Shown: positions 1-11,736 of the stretch, one piece after another
How the letters are laid out: every line of letters begins with the position of its first letter
Numbering within the stretch: position 1 is the first letter of the stretch
Assembly (NCBI GenBank): GCA_963969595.1
Contig: OZ018418.1
Span: 11,599,001-11,663,000 of the forward strand
DNA from: Neckera pumila
Taxonomy: Eukaryota; Streptophyta; Bryopsida; Hypnales; Neckeraceae
DNA length: 64,000 bases
Reading direction: 5' to 3'
Position numbers and translations under genes: made by a program
Notes under the pieces: model-generated
Told to the model about the DNA's origin: nothing
The model's input: only the letters and a program-made list of their open reading frames with translations
The model's database searches: none

Positions 1-738
1 AGGTAGCAATCCTCACAACTTCTTGGATGGCCTTTCCGGAAAGCAAGTCATTTAGAATTCACTTCCTATCTCCTTCACTACAACGACAAATAAAAGTGTG
101 CGGAATCAACAGAGACGCGTGTTTATAGAATCTAGACTGATCTAGTAGTTGGCAGACCTTCCGAGGGTGGGGATATTCTGCTGGCGGTTGCTTATCTTTG
201 CACAAATTCCTCCCTGGGTTCCGAACTCGCATCCATTCTACTCTTACCAGATTATCGTTCCAATAGTTTAAAGGCACAATGCACTAATCTTCTTTCACAA
301 GTCAAAAACTTCCACACAAACGCACCCTACCAATCAGACTCAGTTGCCTCAAATCCGGACTCCTCTTCACCCGTCTTTCTTACACCTCAACATTCTCATA
401 AACAATCCAACACATTTATACATATAGCCGGAATCAGAAAGTCCACCAGGTGGCTTGGATTAAAGAAAGCGAAAGAATATAAACAAATGCACTCAAATGG
501 GCTAGGATGGAATGAGAGGGCAACAGGCTTGCCCTCCCTTAAGAACCCAAACAAAAAGCAAAAAAGCAAAAAGGGCATCCCCAAAACCAAGGTGACCACA
601 CACTAACTTCTGAGATAACCAAAAAATCCTAGGCCAGCGAGCTCCTAGAAATCCAGATTCCGGAACCGGGCTCCACATTCGGAAAACCCAAAACAAAATG
701 AAACTCAAAATCCAAACAAAAACTAACACCTTAACTAG

Positions 739-3700
739 CTACTTCTTCCTTGGTTTCTTCGTGTTGCTCCTTGCCTTAGCCGCGGGTGACTTCATTGGTG
801 TTGTCTTGGTCTGCGCCCAAATTTGAATTGTACGCCCCTGTGGTGATGTTGCATCATCATCCGATTCTGCTCCAGTTTCACATCCTTCTTTGTCGTCCAA
901 GAGCAGCACTTGCAGTACTGGCTCGTTAGTTGGCGAGGCCTGCTCCATGTGCTCAAAGCTTGCCAGATGGATCCGGGCCGGATTCAAAACAACATCCAAG
1001 CATCCACTCAGCTCACGTCAAACTTGGGACTTAGGTGTCACAAAGAGACCGGATCCACTTGGCCGGATCTGCAAAGTTTTGACTGGGAAGATAATGATCT
1101 TTGTTGCCAAAACGAAAACTCCTGCCTATACCAAAATTGATGCTTCTTTTGGTACCAAAATCAACACCGCCGTCAGGACCGGAACCGATGTTCCACCCGC
1201 CTCCCTTCTACCCACAAGAGGCATCAACAAATTGTCAAAAATCATCTCCAAACCCCTAGAAGGAGTTTGATCCGCCTTACTAGTCTTTTCCGAAGTCTCT
1301 ATGAAGTTTAGGTCATCTAGAATACCTGAGAGATCTAAGGCCTTGTCCGGATCAAGATGCCCTAGTAGTTGACTACGCACCTTCTCCATGTTTGCTTGGT
1401 AGTCCATAACTTCCCTCAATACTTTTGTTCCAAAAAGTGTGCATTCACCCATCAGCTTGTTGGTGAAGAGGTTGGATCTAATCACTTGGTTTGCCGATGA
1501 TGCTACTAAAGCCAACAAATTATGGGCAAGTTGGAAGGCCTCGAACTCCTTTGTTCTTGCCACGTCTAGCTCCCCTATCAATTGGGATACTCGCGCTTGG
1601 AGATCGGTCCGATCTTGCTTCAAGTTCCGGATTTGCTCTTTCTTCTCTCGCAGTGCCCTTGGGTCCGATCTTTGCCGGATTGCATCTACCATTTGTTCCG
1701 GTACGTCCACTTCCAACTTTGACATGACGGTGACGATATGGTTTGACATCTTGTTATGGATCTCCCAACACGTTTTGATCCAATCCCGTACAGTTGTCCA
1801 GAATGCCTTCATTTGCTTGGTTTCCGGAGGATGGCTGGGCTTGCCTGCTTCTGGAGACACCTGCTTGCCTTGTGCAGCTTGATCCATCTTGTCCTACGCA
1901 GATGGAGTGGCCCCTCTGATTCTTCCTCTTCGGATTCCATTGGAGTCGGTTGGACTTCTTTTATGAGGTACTTCAAAATTTCTTCTCCGTGGAAGTACTC
2001 CAACAACTCGGCAGCACTCAAAACCTCCTTCTGTTGGTAGAGATGAAACAGATACGAATCAATCGAGCTAGACTTACCCGCGATGGCATGCGTAACTAGT
2101 TTGGAAACTACATCTGAGATGAGATTCCCCCAATTCACTGATCTACCCTCCATCGCTCTAAAAATGGTACTAGCCACCGTGACCGTAACTCGGGTTGGCT
2201 TTTCCGGATACATGATCGAAATCAAAAACTCCAGCATCCATCTATGCCTCTCATCCCTACAGTCATTAATATTGTATCCTTTGTCAGGGTATGCAAAATT
2301 AAAAATAGAAAAAATAGAATAGAATAGGGTTAAAGTAATATAATTTTTTTGACTTTTCGCAAAGCAATAGGGAAGCAGAAACAAAGGATTGACGGACCGG
2401 ATTCCAAAAATTTAAAAAGATCCGGAATTTTAGAAATCTGGAATTTTAGGAATCCAAAGATTTAGGAAAATCCGAAATTTTAGGGATTTCAGAAATTTTA
2501 GGGATCAGCCGAGTTCCGCACTTTTAGGATTTTAACGACTTTCCGAATTTCTCGGAACGGTTAGTTGAGTCGTTGCCCTGGTTTTCTATTGACTTTTAGG
2601 TCACCTTGTTTTGTATTTAAGGGCGGGCTAGCTTGCTGGCCTTTCATTCACCTTCCCTTGTTATTCAATCTCAGCATTCAAGAAATCACCTTAGGATCAT
2701 TCTCTTGCGTATCGTGTCTATGGTCACTTGTGTGTTGGTGTGTGAGTGCGAGTATGCAGGGTGAGGAGGAATCTGGATCTTAGGCAATTGGATTGCTTGG
2801 TAGGATGCGTTCATGTGAAAGTTTTTAGATTTGTGAAAGAGGAGTAGTGCACTATGCCTTTAAACTGCTGGAATAGTAATCCAGAAAGAGTGGAGTGGAT
2901 GCGAGTCCGGAACTTAGGAAGGGGTTTTGTGTGGAGATAAGCAACCGCTAGCAGAATCTCCCCACCTCCGGAAGGCCTACCAACTACAAGATCAGTCTAG
3001 ATTCTAGAAACATGCACCTCTGCCAGTTCTAGAAGTCTTGATCTGTTGTTGAAGTGAAGGAAATAGAACGTGGTTCTGAGTGACCTACTTTCCGAAAAAG
3101 GCCATCTAGAAAGTTGTGAGAATTGCTACTTTCTCCTTCTCTATTACAAACTTTGTTTGGATTGTTTCTTTGTATGTTTGCTTAAAATATTAGTGGAGAG
3201 AGTGAAGATTACGAGTAGTAAAGTCCCTACCCTTCTCAAAGATCAATAGCAAACCCCCTGAGGATAAAACAGGGGTATACAAAACTAGCTGAGGAAGGAT
3301 TCTGGATTGGATTCTGGATTGGATTTTGGATTGGATTCCAAAAAGTAGTAGTAACCGGAAGAGAGTAAGACGTTAAGACGGATTGCTTGGCTGTTTTGGT
3401 AGAGATCCAAATATTCTTAGTTTGCAATAAGATATGGAATTCTCTGGGACAATATTTTGTGTCATCTTACCACATTTTTGTGTTAAAGATACTTACGCCT
3501 AGATTGCATGTGCGACACCCTTCTTTGGCATGCGCCAGATTCCAGAACCTACTCGCCCCAATTTTATCCGTACAAGAGGCTAATCCTAATCCGGCCTTCC
3601 GGAACAAGTACAGCCCGTCCAAATATCCTCTATCCAAATATTGGATTGACCTCTCAAGGTCAATTGATATAGATTCGGAACTCCATCTATAATTACCGCA

Positions 3701-3840
3701 ATCATCTCATCACTCTTTAGACTCCAAGGCCGCTGTAGCAATTTGGCGCATCCGCTCACTTCCAAGTCCTCTTCTAACAATTTTTGTGCGTCCAGGTTGG
3801 AAGGGATTGCCGGACAGAGCATTGGGGCTGGTCCCGCCAT
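739..3840 (-). pseudogene. LTR-borne coding region, family A copy 1, interrupted by a nested LTR
   Basis: This is the family A ORF on the minus strand, starting at the ATG at 3840-3838 and ending at the stop at 739. The N-terminal part contains the family block QRPWSLKSDE followed by a Trp-Asp-Trp region (3840-3586). The central part contains LEFLISIMYPEKPTRV (about 2220), equivalent to VLAILNPERPSRV in copy 3. A region with heptad character follows (RALREKKEQIRNLKQDRTDL, about 1660-1600), and then a basic tail ending KKPRKK. The frame is broken by frameshifts near 3590 and 1810-1890, by stops around 1000-1126, and by a 1.2-kb LTR inserted at about 2292-3527. The function is unknown. The central region resembles, from memory, the 'putative plant transposon protein' domain found with Athila/Tat-type retroelements. 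It is certainly non-functional here. Confidence 0.65.
2292..3527 (+). mobile_element. Short family A LTR nested in copy 1, opposite orientation
   Basis: The host coding region of copy 1 jumps from about 3540 to about 2290 relative to copy 2, which marks an insertion. The inserted sequence starts TG and runs into an AATAGAATAGAATAGGGTTAAAGT stretch matching the LTR head of copy 2. It contains GTATTTAAGGGCGGGC (about 2616), a TATA-like core. From 2800 to 3150 it is a diverged inverted match to bases 1-330. Imperfect target copies GGTATGC and GGCATGC flank it. It lacks the coding region altogether, so family A LTRs exist in an ORF-less form of about 1.24 kb. A small GGATTCTGGATT-type repeat lies at 3298-3345. 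Confidence 0.6.
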
Positions 3841-4305
3841 GGCTCACCGACCCAACTAATCCGGTGCAGTCAACATCGACCTCACTATTCTCTCTCTAAC
3901 ACAATTCTAACTCACCACACTTTCACTCACTAAACGCACGCAAAAAGTCTGCAAGGAAAGAGAGATGAGAATGAGAGGGGAAGGCACTTAAGTACCCAAT
4001 AATTGGCCGACAATTCCCAAGGAGAACGGATAGGAGGCCGTTCCCATAACGGTACCCTAGGTTTTCTAGGTCGGAAGTCTAGGTCGTAGGTCTCTTGGAT
4101 CCAAACTTTTGTCTTTCGGATTCTGTCTTTCTTTGGATAATTTATCCAATTTTAGCAATCTTAGCAATCCGGATCCTAACTAATCCCAATTTGTTTATAG
4201 TTGGCCCAAATTCCTATGTACTAACCACAAAATTTGAAAATTTTAGACTACCCTGACTTATTTTTAATCCGTTTCCTATCTATTTGGAGTTTTCATACTC
4301 CCACA

Positions 4306-5329
4306 CTTATGAACTTTTGAAGCATATATATTTGTCTCTCTGACAATTCTCCTTTGAAGCTTCACCAACCAAAACTTTTCAAAGAATCCTATGACGGATG
4401 ATAAATCTCCATATGGATGTATGCAACCCAGAGTGATTTTCAGAAAATATAATGAAACATTCTTGTAATGTGGCATACCAAATTTCTAAATATTAGATGC
4501 AAAAAGACTGAGTAAGGGGGTCATGCAATTTGTCCTTCCCTTTCACATTTTTTTTTGTCAAGGACCAAAGATGAGTCTAACTTTGCGCTTCTATTTTACT
4601 CCACTCTCCTTGGGCCCTCAACACTGCAAGCACTGTGTGAATCAGTGTGTTTTGCAATAAAGTTGAGGTTGGAAAGGGGACCACTGGAATAAGATGATCC
4701 CTATGCAACTGCAACGGACCCTCAAATTGAATAGCCTCCTATTTAGCTACAAGGCACAGCCCACCATTTTTCTACAACTGTTGTTTTGTTGCCCTATTTT
4801 TTCGCCGTCACTTCCACATTCCCCGTGCCCTTGTAAGCTAGTGGCGCTTCTGCCGCATGTGCCTCCATCTTCTCCATTGTCTCTACACTACTGCACTAGA
4901 CAAGGCCACCCTGCTCTCTAAAACTCCCCCTCCAATAGGGTACTATCCGATTAAAAATGGCCTCTTATCGCCTATGTGCTTGAAGAATCTAGGTTTTCCA
5001 TGGCTGCCATCATTTTGTCCTTTGTGTTCTCAAAGGAAGAGTGCGCACTAAGATCATCGTCATTGTTGTTCCAAAGGAACTACTCCAATGAAGAAAGATA
5101 ATCATTAGATGGCAATTGGGCAATGCTTCTTATCTCATATGGATAGGTACATTCTTTGCATTAATTGTGTCTATGTTCTCTTCTTCAATCCACTTCTACT
5201 TTAGTTGTGACCAAATGACATATAGATGGTGCACAGATTTCTTGTAGATATCTTCTTCTTCTCCATTACCAAATTTCAGATGCATAAATTTCTCCTTTGT
5301 TCAGGGTCTATTCTCTCATTTAGGATGTG
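4306..5329. other. Spacer between the two divergent family A LTR heads
   Basis: I found no gene, RNA or recognisable element in this kilobase. The two LTR copies start at its two ends and read away from each other. Short open frames here have no recognisable domains. The tract around 4790-4920 is pyrimidine-rich. Confidence 0.5.
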
Positions 5330-7902
5330 TGTTGAGGGAATATGGAAACTCCAAATAGATAGGAAATAGAATAAGAATGGGTTAGAGTAGTCAAAAAATT
5401 TTGAATTTGTTATTAATATTTAGAAATCCAAGTCAGCTGCAAAACAATTTGGGATTATCTGATACCTGGATTACTAGAGCTACTAAACCGGATAAGTAAT
5501 CCGGTGAATGATGGAACCCAGAGGCCAAATCCGAATCCGGAAAGCCTATGTCCTAGACTTTCGGCCTAGAAATCCTAGGGTACCGTTACGGGAACGGTCA
5601 CATATCCATTCCCCTGGGGAACTGTCGGCCGATCATTCTATATTTAAGGGCTCTCGTCTTTCATTCTCCTCTCTTTCTTTCTTCACAGACTTGTGGCGTG
5701 TGCTTAGTGAGTGAAAGTCTGGTGAGTTAGAATCGTGCAAGAGAGAGATTGGTGAGGTCGGTGCCAATTGCACCGGATTAGTTGAGTCGGTGAGCTATAG
5801 CGGGGCTGGCCCGGATGCTCTATCCGGCAATACCTAAGGATCCAGAGGTACGGAAATAGCAGGAGGAGGACTTAGAGGCAATAGGATGCATCGGATTGTT
5901 GCAGCGGCCCTGGAGTTTAAAGAGTGATGAGATAATCGCGGATATTGTAGGAAAAGTTCCGAACTAGTATCAGTTGACCGTGAGAGGCCAACCCAAGCTT
6001 TGGACAGAGGATATGTGGGCGGAGGTGTATTTGTTCCAGAAGACCAAATTTGGGTTAGCTCCCCGGAATGATAAGACCAAGCAGAGTAAGTTCTAGGGTT
6101 TGGCGCATTCCTAGGAAGGATATAGTATTCACGACTGTATCGAGGATAGGCATAGCCGGATGTTGGAATTTCTAATCCCAATTATGTATCCGGAGAAGCC
6201 GATCCGGGTTACAGCCACAGTCGCAAGTACCATTTTTGGAGCGATGGAAGGTAGATCCGTGAATTAGGAGAGACTCATTGCGGATGTAGTCTCCAAATTA
6301 GTTTTGCGTGCCACCGCCAGAAAAGCTAATCCACTCAGTCCGTATTTGTTTCACCTCTACCATCAGCAACAAGTTTTGAGTGATCTGGAGCAGCAGGCGT
6401 ACATCTATGGGGAAGAGGTCTTGAAGTACGGGTTTACAGACAAAATCCAGCCAGAGCAGAACATCTAGGCTGAATCCGAAGAGGACGAATCGGAGCAGGC
6501 GCCCTTGCAGCACAAGCAAATCAAGAGACGGAAGTCGATGGATCGGGCTGCGCAAGGCAAATTGGTTATTCCAAATGAAGAAGAGCAGTCTGATTATCCG
6601 GAAAACGAGCACGTGAAGGAATTTTGGGGACACGGACTTCAGTGGGTCAACTAGTGCCGATCTATCCACAACAAGATGTCAGATTATATCACCGGAGCCA
6701 TGACATTATTGGGTGTGCAAGGACCGGAGCAGATAGCCGACGCGATTCGACAAAAGATGGATTTAAGGGCGCTAAGGGAGAAGGAGCTTTGGATCCAAAA
6801 TTTGCTGCAAAATCGGACCGATCTTCAATCACGAGTGTCACAACTGGAAGGGGAGTTGGACTTGGCGAGGACAAAGGAGTCAGACGCTACCAGCCTCGTT
6901 TGGAATCTGTTAGCTTTGGTTGCACCTCTGGCGAAGCAAGTGATTAGATCCAGGCTCTTCACCAACAAGCTGACGGCGAAAGCTCACCCTTCCTGAACAA
7001 ACGTGCTGAAGGTAGTCATTGACTACCAAGTCCGGATGGAGAAGGTGTTAACAAAGAATTAACACCTGCTAGGGCAATTGGATCTAGATAAGGTCTTGGA
7101 TTTTGAAGGATTTCCGAATGCCGTGGATGCCTAGAATTACTTGCAGACTCTAGCCAGGGAAGTAGGATTGGATCAGATTCCTGTTAGGGGGCAGGATATG
7201 TTGATTGACAACTCCAGTATACCTCTAGAAAGGAGGAAACTAGAACATCCGTTCCGGTGAGGACGGAAGCACCGATTGTGATAGCGCCAAAAGCATCGAC
7301 TCCAAAGAAGGGAAGAGATTTGATTCCATGAACGAAGCTCATCTTCTCAGATAGTGAGCTAGACCGACCGACTAGATCCCCGCTCTTCTCAACAAAGAAG
7401 TCGGTTGTCTGTCGTAATTTGGATGGGCCATCGGGTGTCATCACAAATCTGGCTTGGACCCATCTGGCCGGATTTGCACACATGAAGCAGGCTTCTTCAC
7501 CCAAGGCAAAATCATCCCGAGTGGATATCTCGAGCAAGGAAGAAGAATGTAAGACCAAAAGGGAGTCGAAAGACAATGCCACTCCACCTCAAGGGCGCCA
7601 GATCATAACCCAAGCACAAACCAAGAACACGCTGAGGAAGTTGCCACCGATCAAGGCAAGAAGCAGCGTGAAGAAAATGAGAAGAAAGTAGTTAGTTTGT
7701 TAGTTAGTTTTTGTGTGATTTTTGAATTTGTTCCGCCTTGGGTTTATCGGAGGTGGGACCCAGTTCTAGATTTCTAGGAGGCCACCCGCCTAGATTTTTT
7801 GGTTATCTCGGAAATTAGTGTGATTGGCCACTCTGATTTCAGGGCGTGCCTTTTTTGCTTTTTTGCTTTTTAGTTTGAGTTTTAAAGGGAGGGCCCATGC
7901 AT
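5330..7902 (+). mobile_element. Family A long LTR, copy 2 (3'-truncated)
   Basis: It starts TGTTGAGGGAATATGGAAAC and runs through the same ordered blocks as copy 1: the GGTACCGTTACGGGAACGG block near 5578, the TATATTTAAGGGC core promoter near 5639, the coding region, and a second promoter-like TTTTAAAGGGAGGGC near 7880. It stops abruptly where the direct repeat beginning at 7903 starts, so the U5-like end is missing. No target-site duplication can be tested. Confidence 0.7.
5797..7691 (+). pseudogene. LTR-borne coding region, family A copy 2
   Basis: This is the family A ORF in plus orientation. The expected start codon reads ATA at 5797, where copy 1 has ATG in the same context. The translation contains LLQRPWSLKSDE, then LWTEDMWAEVYLF, then MLEFLIPIMYPEKPIRV (about 6160-6210). 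A charged, coiled-coil-like stretch (LREKELWIQNLLQNRTDLQS, about 6770-6830) follows, and the basic tail ends VKKMRRK with a TAG stop at 7689. Several in-frame stops (for example near 5855, 6095 and 6465) and frameshifts near 6600-6680 and 7000-7420 break it. The mix of ORF decay and conserved terminal blocks shows that this was once one protein of about 630-720 residues. The function is unknown. Confidence 0.65.
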
Positions 7903-8656
7903 GATTCTTGGTCCAATCTAAATTATGACTTTCTTGATTGTGGATCATTCTATAAGTCAAAAGTGGATATGTCGGCCATATATTGTCTATCACAATAAGT
8001 GACTCATTCTACCTTGTACGATACATTGTAACTCATTGCAATTCATTCTACATGCATTGTGAATTTTTTTTAAATTTTGCAACACAAGTTTTAACATATA
8101 TTAATGTCATCACACCTAATTTTGACATTTAAGACAATTCTATATTCTAAAATCTTAAACAATGTCACTTTATAGTATGGGTATCTGGAAATTAATGATT
8201 GAAATAAGTATATCACACTTTAATGATTACAAGTAGGTTTAATCTTAAGAAATAATTCTTTTAACTTCACAAAAGAATTCCAATACTACTGTCAATGTCA
8301 ACTAATAGGACCAACATCTTAGCATAAACAGAATTATCAATACATGCCACAATCTTATAACCAAAGAAATGTAGTAGCAATAAAAAAGTAGTGCATGTAC
8401 AAATAATTTAAAATTAGAAAATTATAATACTTTTCTAATCTTGGAGATTACAGTAATAATTACATTATTGATTTCAAAATCAATTTAATTGAGAGGGGGA
8501 AAAAAATATGGTCAGACTCATAGTAATATATAATTTAAATCAAGCATACTAAGTTTTTGATGCTACAACTGCAAGCAAGCCACCCATCTAACTAAATCAT
8601 GATGAACTCGATCCTTTTAGGTATAGATAAAGACTCCAAGATTACAAGAATTACAC
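7903..8656 (+). repeat. 0.75-kb direct repeat, left copy
   Basis: From GATTCTTGGTCCAA to TTACAAGAATTACAC this stretch aligns with 10033-10774 along its whole length, with perhaps 80-85% identity by eye. Shared landmarks include TCGGCCATATA/CCGGCCATATA, AACATATATTAATGTCATC and GCAAGCAAGCCACCC. It begins exactly where family A copy 2 ends, so it could be the left LTR of an insertion. The left copy could be framed TG...CA, but the right copy cannot. Confidence 0.75.
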
Positions 8657-10032
8657 AGCCTTGCATCCGACTTCTCGGCTTGCCCATTTGCCTAGCCTTT
8701 CGCACAACAACTATTTGCCTACCCGCCCAGCCGTCCACCTCTATTGAAAACATTAAATTCCCAAAAACACAAGTTTGCTTTCAAAGACTACTATTCAATG
8801 CTATAAGCATCTAATGTACATTAATATATGCAAAGAAGGATAATTGAAGATATTCTTCTATGGATTTAAACCTATAGTCTAAATGCTATACCTTAAATCT
8901 TATATCCTAAATCCTATACCCTAAACCCTAAACTTTGAACCTTACATTATTTACTAGAAACATTGGTGCAATGAGCAAAATATATTTGGTCTTCAATTCC
9001 TTTTAAATGTCATTATCAAAATGTACTCCATATGAACTTCATGGATTTATTCATTTATGTTTCCAATGTATTCTTTGTTTTCTTCATCAATTATTATGTA
9101 CCAATGTACAAAGTGGAACATGCAATTTATAAACTAAAGTGTTTCTTTTAAATTTTGATAGTTTGAAACACCAAAATAAACAATCTAAATATTAGTATAA
9201 CACAAGCAATTATACTATTTTATTATTCTATTAGAGGATACTATTAAAAATGCTTGAAGCACTTCAATGTAACTTAATGTAATTTAATGTAGCTCAAAAT
9301 TGAATATTGCATTCATACAACCAAAATATAATTAAATGTGTTTTCCTACATCCTTATACCAATATCTACATCATAAATTGTAAACTGTCAATAATATATC
9401 CCATACCAAAAATATTGGTGCTTTGGTAGTAAAGAAGGTGATTGACCTTTAAATATGATAACTCCTCATGTATGACAATTATGGACCATATTTATGTACA
9501 TATTTGTTATGTACTTCTACATCAAAAATAATATCATCAATTCATCTTGTTGTAATATGCAAATGTGAAAAATGCAATTCTAATTTGAAGGGTTACTGTA
9601 AATTTGGGCTTAGGATGCATACCAAATTCAAAAGATCAATACTATTAAACTACAATTGTACAATCAATTTTATACTTTTATTAGATGGTACTATATTGGA
9701 AAAATAGAGAATCACCCATCTCCACATGAGCTCATGAATTTTTTCAAGACCAAACATGTACATTATATAATATTGATTTATTTTTCAAAACAATTGCATT
9801 CTAATGCTTCAAAGGAGAATATGGATTTCATTGGAGTAAATTAGTAGATTATAATTGAACAAAGAAAAATGCTTGAATGCTTGTAATGTAAGTAATGATG
9901 GCATTGAATATCATTCACATAAATAATTAATATTTGTAGTTTGGAATACATTGTCATAGTGAATTTATGAGTCTATTCAAAGATCTACGTAGAACATTGG
10001 ATTTATAATGTGGATTTTTGGAAGGACAGGGG
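8657..10032. other. AT-rich interior between the direct repeats
   Basis: I see no coding region, primer site or polypurine tract. At 8883-8936 there is a run of degenerate CCTAAA/CCCTAAA units resembling plant telomere repeats. If the flanking repeats are LTRs, this would be a non-coding TRIM/LARD-like interior. Confidence 0.45.
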
Positions 10033-10774
10033 GATTCTTGGTCCAAATTAGTTTATGATTTTTTTGGTTGTGGATCATGTTAAGAATCAAAGGTGGATAT
10101 GCCGGCCATATACTACCTACCACAATAAGTGACTCATTCTACCTTGGGCAATGCATTGTAACTCATTACAAATCATTTTACATGCATTGTGGATTTTTAA
10201 AAATTTAATGACACATGTTTTAACATATATTAATGTCATCACACCTAAATTTGACATTTAAAACATGTTATATTTTAAAATCTTATACAACGTCACTTTG
10301 TAGTATGGATACCTTGAAACTAATGATTGGGGTAAGTATGTCATACTTTAATAATTACAAGTAGGTTTCATCTTAAGAATTTTTTTTTTTTGACTTCACA
10401 AAAGAATTCCAATACTATTGTCAATTACAACTAATAGGACCAACAAAATTAGCATAGATAGAATTATCAATGTATGCCACAATCTTATAGAAAAAGAAAT
10501 GTGGTAGCAATAAGAAATAGTGCATATACAAATGATTTTATAATTAGAAAGTTGTAATACTTTTCTAACCTTAGAGATCACAATATCGATTTTAATATTG
10601 ATTGCATTGAAAGAAGGAAAAATATATGGTCAGAGTCTTAGTAATATATAATTTCAATCAAGCATACAAAGGTTTTGATAATAAAGTTGCAAGCAAGCCA
10701 CCCGTCTAACTAAATAATGACAAACTTGATCTTTTTAGGTACAGATAAGGATTACAAGATTACAAGAATTACAC
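10033..10774 (+). repeat. 0.75-kb direct repeat, right copy
   Basis: This is the partner of 7903-8656, in the same orientation and ending GAATTACACT. No 5-bp duplication matching the left flank is visible, so an LTR interpretation stays open. Confidence 0.75.
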
Positions 10775-10782
10775 TAATAATT

Positions 10783-11078
10783 AGCACCTAATCTTTGGAG
10801 GGATCTCACCATCGAAGTTTTTGTCCAAATTGGACGCATGATATACTATTGAAAAGCTCTTGACAATACCTTTTCAATGGTATATTATAAGGCAAACAAT
10901 AATTGTCGGACAGTTAGTCAAACGGTTGGCCAGATGGGCTTACGGCTAGGTTGACTCCAATCTTAGGAAGGATCTCACAGTCGGAGTTTTTATCCAAATT
11001 GAACGCATGATGTATCAATGGAAATCTCTCAACAATACCTTTCCAATTGTGTATTATAAGGCATATTTTAGTCGTTGA
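10783..11078 (+). repeat. Two-unit tandem duplication, about 170 bp apart
   Basis: Unit 1 (from about 10793) and unit 2 (from about 10964) share GGATCTCAC, GGAGTTTTTRTCCAAATTG, ACGCATGATRTA, CAATACCTTTYCAAT and GTATATTATAAGGCA in the same order. No coding potential is visible. Confidence 0.7.
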
Positions 11079-11736
11079 ACAGTCAGACGGCTGACAATCC
11101 GTCCGCCTCAGTCCAATCGACCGACCTTGCGTCTGACCTCCCGTCCAACCTCCCTTCCGACCGGCCGTCCACCTTTCATCAGACGGCGTCATCCGCTACG
11201 TCCACAGCGTCCGCTAAGTCCAAACTTTTGGGGTCTGGACGTCCGTCTTTTGGATGTGCTTTTGCCCTAGACTTTAAAAAGTGACAATCTTGTTTATGTG
11301 GTTTGTCGTTCTATAGTTCAATATATATATGCTTTTGTGTCAAATAGGAACAATGCCAAATAGCCACAAGCCAACATCTACATTTCTCACTACCATGAAT
11401 TGCCCACAAGATAACTTTGCCTATTACCCATTATTTCATTTTAGCTAAATTTAGCAAAAGTTTTGGTCTCAGGCTACTTCTATTCTTTTGACAAATTGTT
11501 TTTCTTTGTCAACACGGTCTATTAGTCTGATTGTCACATAAGAGCACTCCATACTATTTTTAGTGTGCGAATCAAAACCAGTTTACAACAAATTGCTCTA
11601 AGATTGCATTTTGATACCCAACTATTCATAAGTCAGCTACCCATATGCCCAATAAATCCTCGCAAGGCTTGAAGTCATGTTATTAGGAGTCATAGGGATT
11701 GCCAATTGTATGCATGCCTCCTTGAGCAAGCCCCCT
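11079..11736. other. Spacer with a CCGTCC-rich patch
   Basis: From about 11095 to 11250 the DNA is unusually GC-rich for its surroundings and full of CCGTCC/CGACCG motifs. The rest is AT-rich and I recognise nothing in it. Confidence 0.4.

Larger units (their letters stand above)
1..4305 (-). mobile_element. Family A long LTR, copy 1 (minus strand, runs off the left edge)
   Basis: Read on the minus strand this aligns by eye with copy 2 (5330-7902). Both begin TGT, then a GGRARTATGRAAACTCC-like head, then an AATAGATAGGAAA stretch. Both share the block around the ACCGTTAYGGGAACGG sequence, a TTAAG-type core promoter, the coding region and a second promoter-like block (CTTAAGGGAGGGC near 535-545). 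The leftmost 330 bases match, in inverted orientation, the nested LTR at 2800-3150. By comparison with that LTR, roughly 375 bases of copy 1 should lie beyond base 1. No partner LTR or gag-pol is visible, so this is a solo or truncated LTR. The boundary at 4305 is good to a few bases. Confidence 0.7.

Noticed and set aside
3236..3427. Frame containing NPIQNPIQNPIQNP
   Set aside because: Translation of a simple GGATTCTGGATT-type repeat in the nested LTR, without start or domain.
8883..8936. Telomere end
   Set aside because: The CCTAAA-like units are few, degenerate and internal, as are those at 58.8-59.2 kb.
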